DNA from: Actinomadura barringtoniae
GTDB taxonomy: Bacteria > Actinomycetota > Actinomycetes > Streptosporangiales > Streptosporangiaceae
Assembly (NCBI RefSeq): GCF_017573505.1
Contig: NZ_JAGEOJ010000010.1
Coordinates: 372,001 to 436,000 of the forward strand
Direction: 5' to 3'
Length of the DNA: 64,000 nucleotides
In this document: positions 7,828 through 15,484 of the stretch, piece after piece
Position numbering within the stretch: the first letter of the stretch is position 1
Layout: each line of letters begins with the position of its first letter
Program-made: the position numbers and the translations under genes
The notes under the pieces: generated by a model
The model's input: only the letters and a program-made list of their open reading frames with translations
What the model was told of the DNA's origin: nothing
Database searches by the model: none

Positions 7828-8739
7828 TCAGACTCCCGCGGGCGTGGCGGCCGGGTCGACGCCGACGGTGATCGTGGCGAGCAGGCCCCGGGCGGGATTC
7901 CCGCGGAAGAGGGGGCGGATCGTGAGCAGGCCCGAGTTCGCCTGCTTGTAGATGCCGTCCTCGTTCAGCAGGACGCGCTTTGCGGTGTTGGACTTGTAAG
8001 GGTCGAGCTTCTCGATCTGCGTGGCGACGTCCTCGGCGAAGAAGAACTGGCCGGTGTGGCTGACGTGGCCGCCCTCATAGGTCTTCTTCTTACGGTCGAT
8101 CCTGCCGCCGACGTGCACCTTCAGATGGATGTGCAGCGCGCGCCCCTGATACCAGCCGGGGAAGATCGTGCGGAGCTCGGCGGTCCCGTGCCCGTTCGTG
8201 AGCTGCACGCCGCGCAGGTAGGTCAGGTCGTTGTCGGGATCCTGGTGACCGCCGCCCGGGGGCGGGCCGCCGGTCGGCATGCCCGTCGGGGTCCCCGTCG
8301 GAGTGCCGGTCGGAGCCGGGCCAGGTCCGCCCGGGCCGCCGGGCGGACCGGAGCTGTAGCCGGAGTAGACGCCGACCGCGTCGCAGTGCCAGATGTCGAG
8401 CGCCGCGCGCGGGAGCGGACGGCAGGTGCGCGAGTCGACGACGGTGGTGCGCAGGAGCAGCGGCACGCCGGGGCGGTCCTCGGTGATGTCGCGCCGGACC
8501 ATCTCGTAGTCCAGGTAGTACGGGCCCTCGGTGACCTCCGGCGACAGCACGCACGCGGGCGCATGGCCGTGCCCGCCCGTGGCGGCGGCCTGGACGGCCG
8601 GGGCGGCGCGCGTGTCCGGGCTCGCGAGCGCCGAGCCCGCCGCGGCGATGCCGAGCGCGCCGAGGCCCGTACCGCCCGCCGCCGCCAGCGCGGCGCGCCT
8701 GCTGACCGCGCCGGTCCGCTGTGACTCTGGATCCGTCAT
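7828..8739 (-). CDS. Secreted intradiol ring-cleavage dioxygenase
   Basis: 303 residues. The N-terminus has a twin-arginine-like export signal (SRRAALAAAGG and a hydrophobic Ala/Gly stretch to about residue 40). The dioxygenase fold follows, with the non-haem Fe(III) ligands recognisable: Tyr in GVYSGY, Tyr in GWYQGR and two His in ALHIHLK. The enzyme class cleaves catechol-type rings between the hydroxyls. Exported members in actinomycetes have been connected with lignin-derived or quinone aromatics. A low-complexity insert, PTGTPTGTPTGMPTGG, sits between the two Tyr motifs and is not part of the core fold. The gene is monocistronic, upstream-neighboured by the sugar porter in the same direction 132 bp away. 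Confidence 0.88.
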   Translation of the reverse strand: MTDPESQRTGAVSRRAALAAAGGTGLGALGIAAAGSALASPDTRAAPAVQAAATGGHGHAPACVLSPEVTEGPYYLDYEMVRRDITEDRPGVPLLLRTTVVDSRTCRPLPRAALDIWHCDAVGVYSGYSSGPPGGPGGPGPAPTGTPTGTPTGMPTGGPPPGGGHQDPDNDLTYLRGVQLTNGHGTAELRTIFPGWYQGRALHIHLKVHVGGRIDRKKKTYEGGHVSHTGQFFFAEDVATQIEKLDPYKSNTAKRVLLNEDGIYKQANSGLLTIRPLFRGNPARGLLATITVGVDPAATPAGV

Positions 8740-8871
8740 TGGCTTGGAGTCCCTTCATGAGGGGGTGGTGATGCGGAAGCCAAACGGCGGATTCTGAGAA
8801 TCGGCTGGGTCGAATATGAGAGATCCATGAACGACCCCGGCTGACGAGGGGACTTTCTGGCGGCGCAGAAA

Positions 8872-10269
8872 TCAAGAGTGGAATTGAACGGCCCCTGCAG
8901 GCCGCCCGGAGGCGCCCGAGCCGCCGAGCTCGTGCTCGATCTGCTCCAGACTGCGGCCTCGCGTCTCGGGGACGCGGACGACGAAGAAGACGATGCCCGC
9001 GACCGCCAGCCCCGCGTACAGCCAGAACGTCCAGGCCCGGCCGATGGCGTCGATGAGCTGCAAGAAGTAGTACGACACCACGAAGTTGGCCGCCCAGTTG
9101 AAGAGCGTGCAGACCGCCATGGCCCGGCCGCGCAGCGTCTGCGGGAAGATCTCGGAGATCATCAGCCAGAAGACCGGCCCGAGCCCGACCGCGAACGAGG
9201 CGATGTAGAGAAGCAGGGCGACCAGCGCCACCCACGGCGCCTCGCCCTGCCAGCCCAGGCCGAAGAACGTCGCCAGCAGAGCCAGCCCGATCGTGAGGCC
9301 GACGGTTCCGACGATCAGCAGCGTGCGGCGCCCGATCCGGTCGAGCAGCACGATCGCGACGACGGTGAACACCACGTTGGTGATCCCCACGGTGACCGCC
9401 TGCGCGATCGCGTCGTTGGCCTTGAGCCCGGTGTAGGTGAGGATCGTCGGCGAGAAGTAGACGACGGTGTTGACCCCGACGGCCTGCTGGACGACCGCCA
9501 GCCCGATGCCGATGATCATGAGGGGCCGCAGCCGCGTCCCGAACAGTTCGCGGAAGCCCCTGCGGCGCTCCTGCCGGACGACGGTCTCGATGCCGTCGAG
9601 CTCGGCGTCCACCTCGTCCGCCCGCCGGGTGCGCGCCAGGACGCCGCGGGCCTCCTCGCGGCGGCCGCGCTGCATGAGCCAGCGGGGCGAGTACGGGACG
9701 ACGAGCATGCTCAGCACCAGGACCACCCCGGGGACCGCGCCGAGCGCGAGCATCCAGCGCCAGCCGTCCGCCACGTTCCGGAGGGCGAAGTTGACCAGGT
9801 ACGCCACCAGGATCCCGATGGTGATCATCAGCTGGTTGTAGGAGACCGTGCCGCCGCGGATCTTCGGCGGGGTGTGCTCGGCGATGTAGAGCGGCACCAC
9901 CGCCGAGGCCGCGCCGACCGCGAGCCCGAGGACGACCCGCGCGGCGACCAGCTGGCCGGACGTCTGCGCGAGCCCGGAGGCGATCGCGGCGACGACGTAG
10001 ATGACCCCGGAGATCAGCAGCGTCCATCGGCGGCTGATCCAGTCGGCGAGGCGGCCCCCGGCCAGGGCTCCAGCGACCGCGCCCGCCAGCAGGCCCGCCA
10101 CGATCCACGACTGGGCGAGCGAGCCCGCGTCCAGGTCCTTCTTGATGTAGAGCAGAGCGCCGGAGATGACCCCCGTGTCGTACCCGAACAGCAGGCCGCC
10201 GAGGGCCGCCAGCATCGAGATCTTCAGGACGAACGGGTTGCGCGCGGCTTCCCTGACGTAGCCGGACAT
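8872..10269 (-). CDS. MFS sugar porter
   Basis: 465 residues and 12 predicted membrane spans. Sugar-porter signatures are clear: FGYDTGVISGALLYI in span 1, GGRLADWISRR between spans 2 and 3, DRIGRRTLLI between spans 8 and 9, and PETRGRSLEQIE after span 12. Homologues import xylose, arabinose, galactose, glucose or myo-inositol with protons; the substrate cannot be told from the sequence. ATG 10269 has GTGAGG upstream. It is divergent from the SDR gene. No sugar-catabolic gene is adjacent. Confidence 0.9.
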   Translation of the reverse strand: MSGYVREAARNPFVLKISMLAALGGLLFGYDTGVISGALLYIKKDLDAGSLAQSWIVAGLLAGAVAGALAGGRLADWISRRWTLLISGVIYVVAAIASGLAQTSGQLVAARVVLGLAVGAASAVVPLYIAEHTPPKIRGGTVSYNQLMITIGILVAYLVNFALRNVADGWRWMLALGAVPGVVLVLSMLVVPYSPRWLMQRGRREEARGVLARTRRADEVDAELDGIETVVRQERRRGFRELFGTRLRPLMIIGIGLAVVQQAVGVNTVVYFSPTILTYTGLKANDAIAQAVTVGITNVVFTVVAIVLLDRIGRRTLLIVGTVGLTIGLALLATFFGLGWQGEAPWVALVALLLYIASFAVGLGPVFWLMISEIFPQTLRGRAMAVCTLFNWAANFVVSYYFLQLIDAIGRAWTFWLYAGLAVAGIVFFVVRVPETRGRSLEQIEHELGGSGASGRPAGAVQFHS

Positions 10270-10356
10270 GTCGGCCTCACTCGTGACTACAGAGCCAAAT
10301 CTGCGACGTGTCGGCCGCTACCCGGGAAGATGCCGGTCAAACAGCACGTCAACCGA

Positions 10357-10362
10357 TACGAT
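10357..10362 (+). promoter_or_regulatory. -10 box for leaderless SDR transcript
   Basis: TACGAT (TANNNT type) ends 8 nt before ATG 10371, and no ribosome binding site is present, so transcription probably starts at or next to the start codon. Confidence 0.5.
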
Positions 10363-10370
10363 CGCCCGCC

Positions 10371-11138
10371 ATGCGACAGGCCTACCGAACCGCGCTCGTG
10401 ACGGGCGCCTCCAGCGGGATCGGTGAGAGTTTCGCCCGGCTTCTCGCCATGCGCGGGACCGACCTTGTGATCGTCGCCCGGCGGGCGGACCTGCTGGACG
10501 AGCTGGCCCGTGACCTGGTGGAGCGCTACAGGGTGGGCGTCGAGGTGATGGCGGCCGACCTCACCGATCCGGGCGAGCGCGGCGCGGTGGAACAGCGGTT
10601 GCGTTCGGAGCCGGTCGAGTTGCTGGTCAACAACGCCGGGTACGGCGCGTTCGGGCCGTACGCCGAGTCGGACCTCGATGATCAGCTCAAGGAGGTCGAC
10701 CTCAACGTGGCGGCGCTGATGCGCCTCACCCACGCGGCCCTGCCCGGCATGATCGAACGCGGCCGGGGCGGGATCCTGAACGTCGCCTCGATGGCCGGGT
10801 TCGCGCCGTCCCCGGGGAGCGCGGTGTACGGGGCGACCAAGTCCTTCGTCGCGTCGTTCTCCGAGAGCCTGCACGCGGAGGTGGCGGGGCAGGGCGTCCA
10901 CGTGACCGCCCTCTGTCCCGGATTCACCCGTACGGACGAGGAGTCGGAGCCGAATCTGCTGTGGCTGCGGCGCGAGGACGTGGCCAGGGCCGGTCTCGCG
11001 GCCGTCACGACGGGCCGTGCACTCTGCGTGCCGGGCCTTCAGTACAAGGCCGCCATGCCCGCGTTGAAGCTGGTGCCGAGGCCCCTGCTCAGGGCTGCCG
11101 CTACCCTCATGTGGAAGCAGGCGGCCGACTCCCAATAA
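10371..11138 (+). CDS. Short-chain dehydrogenase/reductase
   Basis: 255 residues of classical SDR type: the nucleotide loop TGASSGIGESFA (about 10-21), NNAGYG, the catalytic Ser in NVASMAGF and the Tyr-x3-Lys motif in YGATKSF. The Arg after beta2 (VARRADLL) points to NADP(H). The C-terminal part (PGFTRTDEESEPNLLWL and a hydrophobic tail) resembles mycobacterial and actinomycete lipid-type SDRs. An earlier in-frame start at 10308 would add residues that do not fit the family, so ATG 10371 with its -10 box is preferred. The acyl-ACP desaturase gene downstream could place it in lipid metabolism, but a separate promoter lies between them. Confidence 0.88.
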   Translation: MRQAYRTALVTGASSGIGESFARLLAMRGTDLVIVARRADLLDELARDLVERYRVGVEVMAADLTDPGERGAVEQRLRSEPVELLVNNAGYGAFGPYAESDLDDQLKEVDLNVAALMRLTHAALPGMIERGRGGILNVASMAGFAPSPGSAVYGATKSFVASFSESLHAEVAGQGVHVTALCPGFTRTDEESEPNLLWLRREDVARAGLAAVTTGRALCVPGLQYKAAMPALKLVPRPLLRAAATLMWKQAADSQ

Positions 11139-11253
11139 GTGCTCACCAAGCGAGTGACCAGGGAGTCGGTTGCAAGGGGCTCGACAAAAAATCGCCTGAG
11201 TTGATTGTGACTGAGGTGACTTGACGCCTCTCGCGCAGATCGCGAAGACTCGT

Positions 11254-11273
11254 AACCTACGCTTTAGTAGGTT
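11254..11273. promoter_or_regulatory. Palindromic operator upstream of acyl-ACP desaturase
   Basis: AACCTAC and GTAGGTT form a perfect 7-bp inverted repeat around GCTTTA, 32 bp before the desaturase start. A second short palindrome, CGTATACG, follows at 11275-11282. This looks like a TetR/MadR-type operator controlling unsaturated fatty acid synthesis; no regulator gene is adjacent. Confidence 0.55.
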
Positions 11274-11305
11274 GCGTATACGCGTATAGCGAAGGATTCT
11301 CACGC

Positions 11306-12256
11306 ATGTCCGTGTCGCCCGAAGCCAAGACCCAGACCGACCTGATGCTCGAGCTGGAGCCCGTGGTGGCCAAGGAGGTCGACCGCCACCTGTCCATGGC
11401 CAAGGAATGGTTCCCGCACCAGTACGTGCCCTGGAGCCAGGGCCGCGACTTCGACGGGCCGATGGGCGGCGACGGCTGGACGCCCGAGGACTCCACGCTG
11501 AGCGTCGAGGCCCGCGAGTCGCTGATCGTCAACCTCCTGACCGAGGACAACCTGCCCGGCTACCACAACGCCATCGCCACCGTCTTCGGCAAGGAGGGCG
11601 CGTGGGGCTACTGGGTCAACCGGTGGACCGCCGAGGAGAACCGGCACGGCATCGTGATCCGTGACTACCTCACGGTGACGCGCGCGGTGGACCCGATCGC
11701 GCTGGACCGCGCCCGGATGAAGCACATGCAGGAGGGCTACGACGCCGACCACGGCGACTCGTTCCTGCACGGCGCCGCCTACGTCTCGTTCCAGGAGCTG
11801 GCGACCCGCGTGGCGCACCGCAACACCGGCAAGGTCTCCAACGACCCGATCTGTGAGCAGATGCTCACCCGCGTGGCCGCCGACGAGAACCTCCACATGA
11901 TCTTCTACCGCAACCTGCTCTCGGCGTGCCTGCAGGTCGCGCCGGACCAGACGATGCGGGCGATCACCGACGTGGTCAAGGGCTTCCAGATGCCCGGCCA
12001 CAGCATCGACGGGTTCCTCCGCAAGTCCGTGATCATCGCCAACGCGGGGATCTACGACCTGCGGCTGCACCACGACGACGTGATCAGCCCGATCCTGCGC
12101 AAGTGGGGCGTCTTCGACCTGGAGGGCCTCACCGGCGACGGCGAGAAGGCGCGCGAGGAGCTCGGCGAGTTCATGGGCCAGCTCGACGCGGCCGCGACCA
12201 AGTTCGAGACCCGCCGCGAGGAGCGCCGCGCCCGGCAGGCCGCCCGCAAGGGCTGA
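11306..12256 (+). CDS. Acyl-ACP desaturase (soluble di-iron, DesA1/DesA2-like)
   Basis: 316 residues of the ferritin-like di-iron acyl-ACP desaturase family. These soluble enzymes put a cis double bond into acyl-ACP using O2 and ferredoxin. Ligand motifs EENRHG (near residue 112) and DENLH (near 195) supply Glu and His ligands, and helix-rich spacing is normal. The C-terminal tail is charged (RREERRARQAARKG). The ATG follows GAAGGA with 9-nt spacing. The upstream palindrome at 11254-11273 suggests repression by an unlinked regulator. Similarity is to mycobacterial DesA1/DesA2; in a non-mycolate actinomycete the product would be mono-unsaturated membrane lipid. Confidence 0.9.
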   Translation: MSVSPEAKTQTDLMLELEPVVAKEVDRHLSMAKEWFPHQYVPWSQGRDFDGPMGGDGWTPEDSTLSVEARESLIVNLLTEDNLPGYHNAIATVFGKEGAWGYWVNRWTAEENRHGIVIRDYLTVTRAVDPIALDRARMKHMQEGYDADHGDSFLHGAAYVSFQELATRVAHRNTGKVSNDPICEQMLTRVAADENLHMIFYRNLLSACLQVAPDQTMRAITDVVKGFQMPGHSIDGFLRKSVIIANAGIYDLRLHHDDVISPILRKWGVFDLEGLTGDGEKAREELGEFMGQLDAAATKFETRREERRARQAARKG

Positions 12257-12377
12257 CGCCCTCCAGGTCGGACGGAATCCGGCGGCGAGCCCCGCACACC
12301 TTCCGTTCGCCCGACGTTCATGATCACGAATCGGTTTCGGTAGGAACGGATGCCCTGTTCTTGGCGTCAAAGGGTGT

Positions 12378-13241
12378 ATGGGGAAGCATCGGCGGCTGGA
12401 CGGACATCGGTTGCTGGCGGAGCTCGGCCGGGGGAGCACGGCGGTCGTCCACCTCGCGGTGGACCCGTTCGGCCGCGAGGTGGCGCTCAAGGAGCTGACC
12501 GCCGACTTCGCGGGCGACGCGGAGGGGCGCGGCCGGCTGGCGCGCGAGATCGCCGCGCAGAGCAGGGTGGCCAGCCCGTACGTGGCGCGGCTGCTCGGCG
12601 GGCGCGTGGGCGGCGAGCAGCCGTACGTGGTCATGCAGTACGTGCCGGGCACTCCGCTGGCCGACCTGATCGAGGCCTACGGGGCGATGCGCGGCGCGCG
12701 GCTGCTGCGGCTGGCCCGCGGCCTGGCGCTCGGCCTGGCGGCGGTGCACGACGCGGGCGTCCTGCACCGCGACGTGGCGCCGGGGAACGTGATGGTGCTC
12801 GGCGACCGGCCCACGCTGATCGACTTCGGCATCGCCCAGGAGACCGGCGCGGAGCAGCTCACCCGCCGCGGCATGGTCATCGGCACCCCCGCCTACCTCG
12901 CGCCCGAGCTGATCGAGGGCGAGCGGGCGACCACCGCCTCCGACGTGTACGCCTGGGCCGCGACGATGGCCTACGCCGCCACCGGACGGCACCCGTTCGG
13001 GCGGGGCTCGCTGCACGGGGTCTGCTTCCGGATCCTGCGCGGCCAGGTCGACCTGGAGGGCGTCGGGGAGCCGCTCGCCTCGCTGCTGCGGCTCGGCCTG
13101 CGCCGCGACCCGGCCACCCGCCCGTCGGCGCGCTGGTTCGCCGGGAGCCTCGCGGAGTGGGCCGCCGACGCGCAGTGGACGAGCACTCCGGACGCGCAGC
13201 GCAGCGGCGGGATCACCCAGCGGCAGCAGGTGGCCGCGTGA
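12378..13241 (+). CDS. Ser/Thr protein kinase lacking the catalytic-loop lysine
   Basis: 287 residues, almost only a Hanks kinase domain (about 8-255) with a short polar tail and no membrane span. The beta3 lysine is present (K38 in VALKEL) and the metal-binding DFG is at 149-151. The catalytic loop reads HRDVAPGN (130-137), with Ala replacing the usual Lys of HRDxKxxN. The glycine loop GRGSTAVV has lost its third glycine. Activity may be weak or altered, although the catalytic Asp remains. It is the first of four consecutive kinase-fold genes on the same strand, 62 bp before the next. The start has only a weak AAAGGG upstream. Confidence 0.88.
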   Translation: MGKHRRLDGHRLLAELGRGSTAVVHLAVDPFGREVALKELTADFAGDAEGRGRLAREIAAQSRVASPYVARLLGGRVGGEQPYVVMQYVPGTPLADLIEAYGAMRGARLLRLARGLALGLAAVHDAGVLHRDVAPGNVMVLGDRPTLIDFGIAQETGAEQLTRRGMVIGTPAYLAPELIEGERATTASDVYAWAATMAYAATGRHPFGRGSLHGVCFRILRGQVDLEGVGEPLASLLRLGLRRDPATRPSARWFAGSLAEWAADAQWTSTPDAQRSGGITQRQQVAA

Positions 13242-13287
13242 GGGCCGCGTGACGCCGGTTAGATCCTCTTTGCGTCTTGGGCGAGGG

Positions 13288-13293
13288 TAGGGT
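13288..13293 (+). promoter_or_regulatory. -10 box for leaderless kinase transcript
   Basis: TAGGGT ends 10 nt before ATG 13304 and no good ribosome binding site intervenes. The same TAGGGT box precedes the genes at 18046 and 33234. Confidence 0.45.
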
Positions 13294-13303
13294 TTCGGAA
13301 ACG

Positions 13304-15484
13304 ATGAAGGGGGTTGTCACGTCCGGGGACCGAATCGGCCACTACCGCGTTCTCCAGACTCTCGGGGAAGGCGGCATGGGTGTCGTGTATCTGGGCGCCG
13401 ACCCCGAAGGCCGCAACGTGGCCATCAAGGTGCTGCGCCCGCAGGTCGCCGGTGACGCGACCGCGCGCCGCCGCCTGGCCCGCGAGGTCGACTCGAACCG
13501 GCGGGTGCACAGCCCGCACGTGGCCGAGATCCTTGACGCCGACGTCACCGCCGATCAGCCCTACATCGTCACCCAGTACGTGCCGGGCCGCACCCTCGAG
13601 GAGATCGTCGAGGAGTCCGGCCCGATCTACGGCCAGGCGCTGCAGCGCCTCGCGACCGGCCTCGCCAAGGGCCTGTCGGCGATCCACGGCGCCAGCATCG
13701 TGCACCGCGACCTGAAGCCCGGCAACGTCATGCTGGTCGACAGCGAGCCGGTCATCATCGACTTCGGCATCGCGCAGGCCGCCGACGCGACCCGGCTGAC
13801 CGCGACCGGCATGGTCATCGGCACGCCCGGCTACCTGGCCCCCGAGATCATCGAGGGCGAGGACGCGGGGCCCGCCTCCGACGTGCACGCCTGGGCGGGC
13901 ACGGTCGCCTACGCCGCCACCGGACGGCCGCCGTTCGGCTCCGGCACGTTCGAGTCGATCTTCTACAAGATCATGCAGGGCACCCCCGACCTGAGCGGGA
14001 TGCCGGAGGCGATCCTGCCGGTCATCCGGTCGGCGATGGCTCGCCATCCGGCCGAACGGCCCACCGCGGTGAGCCTGGTCCAGCTGACCCGGCGCCTGCA
14101 GCTCGAGGCGACGATCACCGACCAGACCCGGATCGACGAGCACTACACCCGGCCCGACAGCGGCTCGTCGCTGCCGTCCACCAGCGCCGCCGGAGCGGCC
14201 GGAGTCTTCGGTGCGGCCGGTGCCGCGGGTGCGGCCGGAGCCGCCGGAGCCGCCGGGGCGGCCGCCGCGTCCTCCATGGGCTCGGAGGCGCCCACCGACC
14301 ACGCCCGGCAGTTCGCCATGCCGTCCCAGCCGTCGCCGCAGACCTCGGCCGACTATTCGGACTACGACGCCGAGGCCACCGCCGCCGACGGGACGACCGG
14401 CGACCCCGAGGTGACCATGCCCGAGTCGGGCTCGCGCCCGTCGTCCACCTCCAACTCCGTTCCGGCGCCGGGCCCGCCGCCCTCGTCGACGGCCTCGCCC
14501 GCGCCGATGGCGGCTCCCGTCCCGTCGCAGCCGAAGGACTTCAAGGGGCTGCTGCCGCCCGCCGCGCCTCCGCCCGGACCGCCTCCCGGCCACGGCGCGT
14601 ACGAGTCCGGCACCTACGACCAGGACGCCTACGCGCAGCCCTACCAGCGCCAGACGAACGCCCGGCCGCGCCGTGGCGGGCTCCCGCCCCAGCAGCAGCC
14701 GCCGCCCGGTCCGCCCGCGCCCGGCCCCTACGACCAGCGCGCACCGTACGACCCGTACGGCGCGGGCGCCCAGCAGCGCCCCGAGTCGCGGCAGCAGCGC
14801 CCCGACGGCCCGCCGCCGGCCCGCCAGGACGGGCGCGCCAAGCCCGACCGGAAGCCCGGCGACGCCGAGCGGCCCAAGCCGTACGGCTGGTACCGCGTGC
14901 TCAGCCTGATCGTCCTCGTCGCGCTGCTCGCGTTCGCGAACATCGCGCCGCTGCTCGCCGTCGCCGTGACCGGTGTCGGCGTGCTGATCCTGCGGGCGGG
15001 CGACAAGGCGGCCAAGGGAATGGAGGGCAAGCGCACGCGGCGCGGCCCGCGTTCGGGCGACGCCGTCGCCGCGACGCTGAAGTCGCCGCTGCACCTGCCC
15101 GGCGCGATCATCGTCACCGCGCTGCTCGGCGGCCTGTCGCTGTTCGCGGGCCTGATCGTGCTCGGCGTGCTGATGTTCGCCTACCCCGACATGAACGCCT
15201 CGCGCGCCATCTCCTACAGCGCGATGGTGGTGATCGGCCTGCTCTGCCTGGCCCCGGGCAGCGGGGCGCCGCGCCGCCAGCTGGCGCGGCTGTGGGGCGC
15301 CGTACTGCCCCGCGCCGAGGTCGCCCTGGCCGGTGCGATCGTGCTGGGCGTCTTCGCGGGCGTGCTGGTCGTGCTGTCGCAGAAGCAACCGCCCGACACC
15401 ACCCCGGTGAACGGGATGAGCCAGAACCTGGACGGCCTCCGGAACGATGTCCGAGACCTCGTCGACCGGATCCCGGGCCGGTGA
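13304..15484 (+). CDS. Ser/Thr protein kinase with long disordered linker and C-terminal membrane spans
   Basis: 726 residues from ATG 13304; an in-frame TTG at 13277 would add nine residues. The kinase domain (about 8-260) is canonical: GEGGMGVV, K42 in VAIKVL, HRDLKPGN (134-141), DFGIA and APE. A linker of some 260 residues is first Ala/Gly-rich, then Pro/Gln/Ser-rich, and is probably disordered. The last ~190 residues hold about five hydrophobic segments, beginning LIVLVALLAFANIAPLLAVA. A short amphipathic tail (SQNLDGLRNDVRDLVDRIPG) ends the protein. It is likely the active, membrane-bound kinase of the array. The 3' end overlaps the next gene by 38 bp in another frame, implying coupling. 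Confidence 0.9.
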   Translation: MKGVVTSGDRIGHYRVLQTLGEGGMGVVYLGADPEGRNVAIKVLRPQVAGDATARRRLAREVDSNRRVHSPHVAEILDADVTADQPYIVTQYVPGRTLEEIVEESGPIYGQALQRLATGLAKGLSAIHGASIVHRDLKPGNVMLVDSEPVIIDFGIAQAADATRLTATGMVIGTPGYLAPEIIEGEDAGPASDVHAWAGTVAYAATGRPPFGSGTFESIFYKIMQGTPDLSGMPEAILPVIRSAMARHPAERPTAVSLVQLTRRLQLEATITDQTRIDEHYTRPDSGSSLPSTSAAGAAGVFGAAGAAGAAGAAGAAGAAAASSMGSEAPTDHARQFAMPSQPSPQTSADYSDYDAEATAADGTTGDPEVTMPESGSRPSSTSNSVPAPGPPPSSTASPAPMAAPVPSQPKDFKGLLPPAAPPPGPPPGHGAYESGTYDQDAYAQPYQRQTNARPRRGGLPPQQQPPPGPPAPGPYDQRAPYDPYGAGAQQRPESRQQRPDGPPPARQDGRAKPDRKPGDAERPKPYGWYRVLSLIVLVALLAFANIAPLLAVAVTGVGVLILRAGDKAAKGMEGKRTRRGPRSGDAVAATLKSPLHLPGAIIVTALLGGLSLFAGLIVLGVLMFAYPDMNASRAISYSAMVVIGLLCLAPGSGAPRRQLARLWGAVLPRAEVALAGAIVLGVFAGVLVVLSQKQPPDTTPVNGMSQNLDGLRNDVRDLVDRIPGR

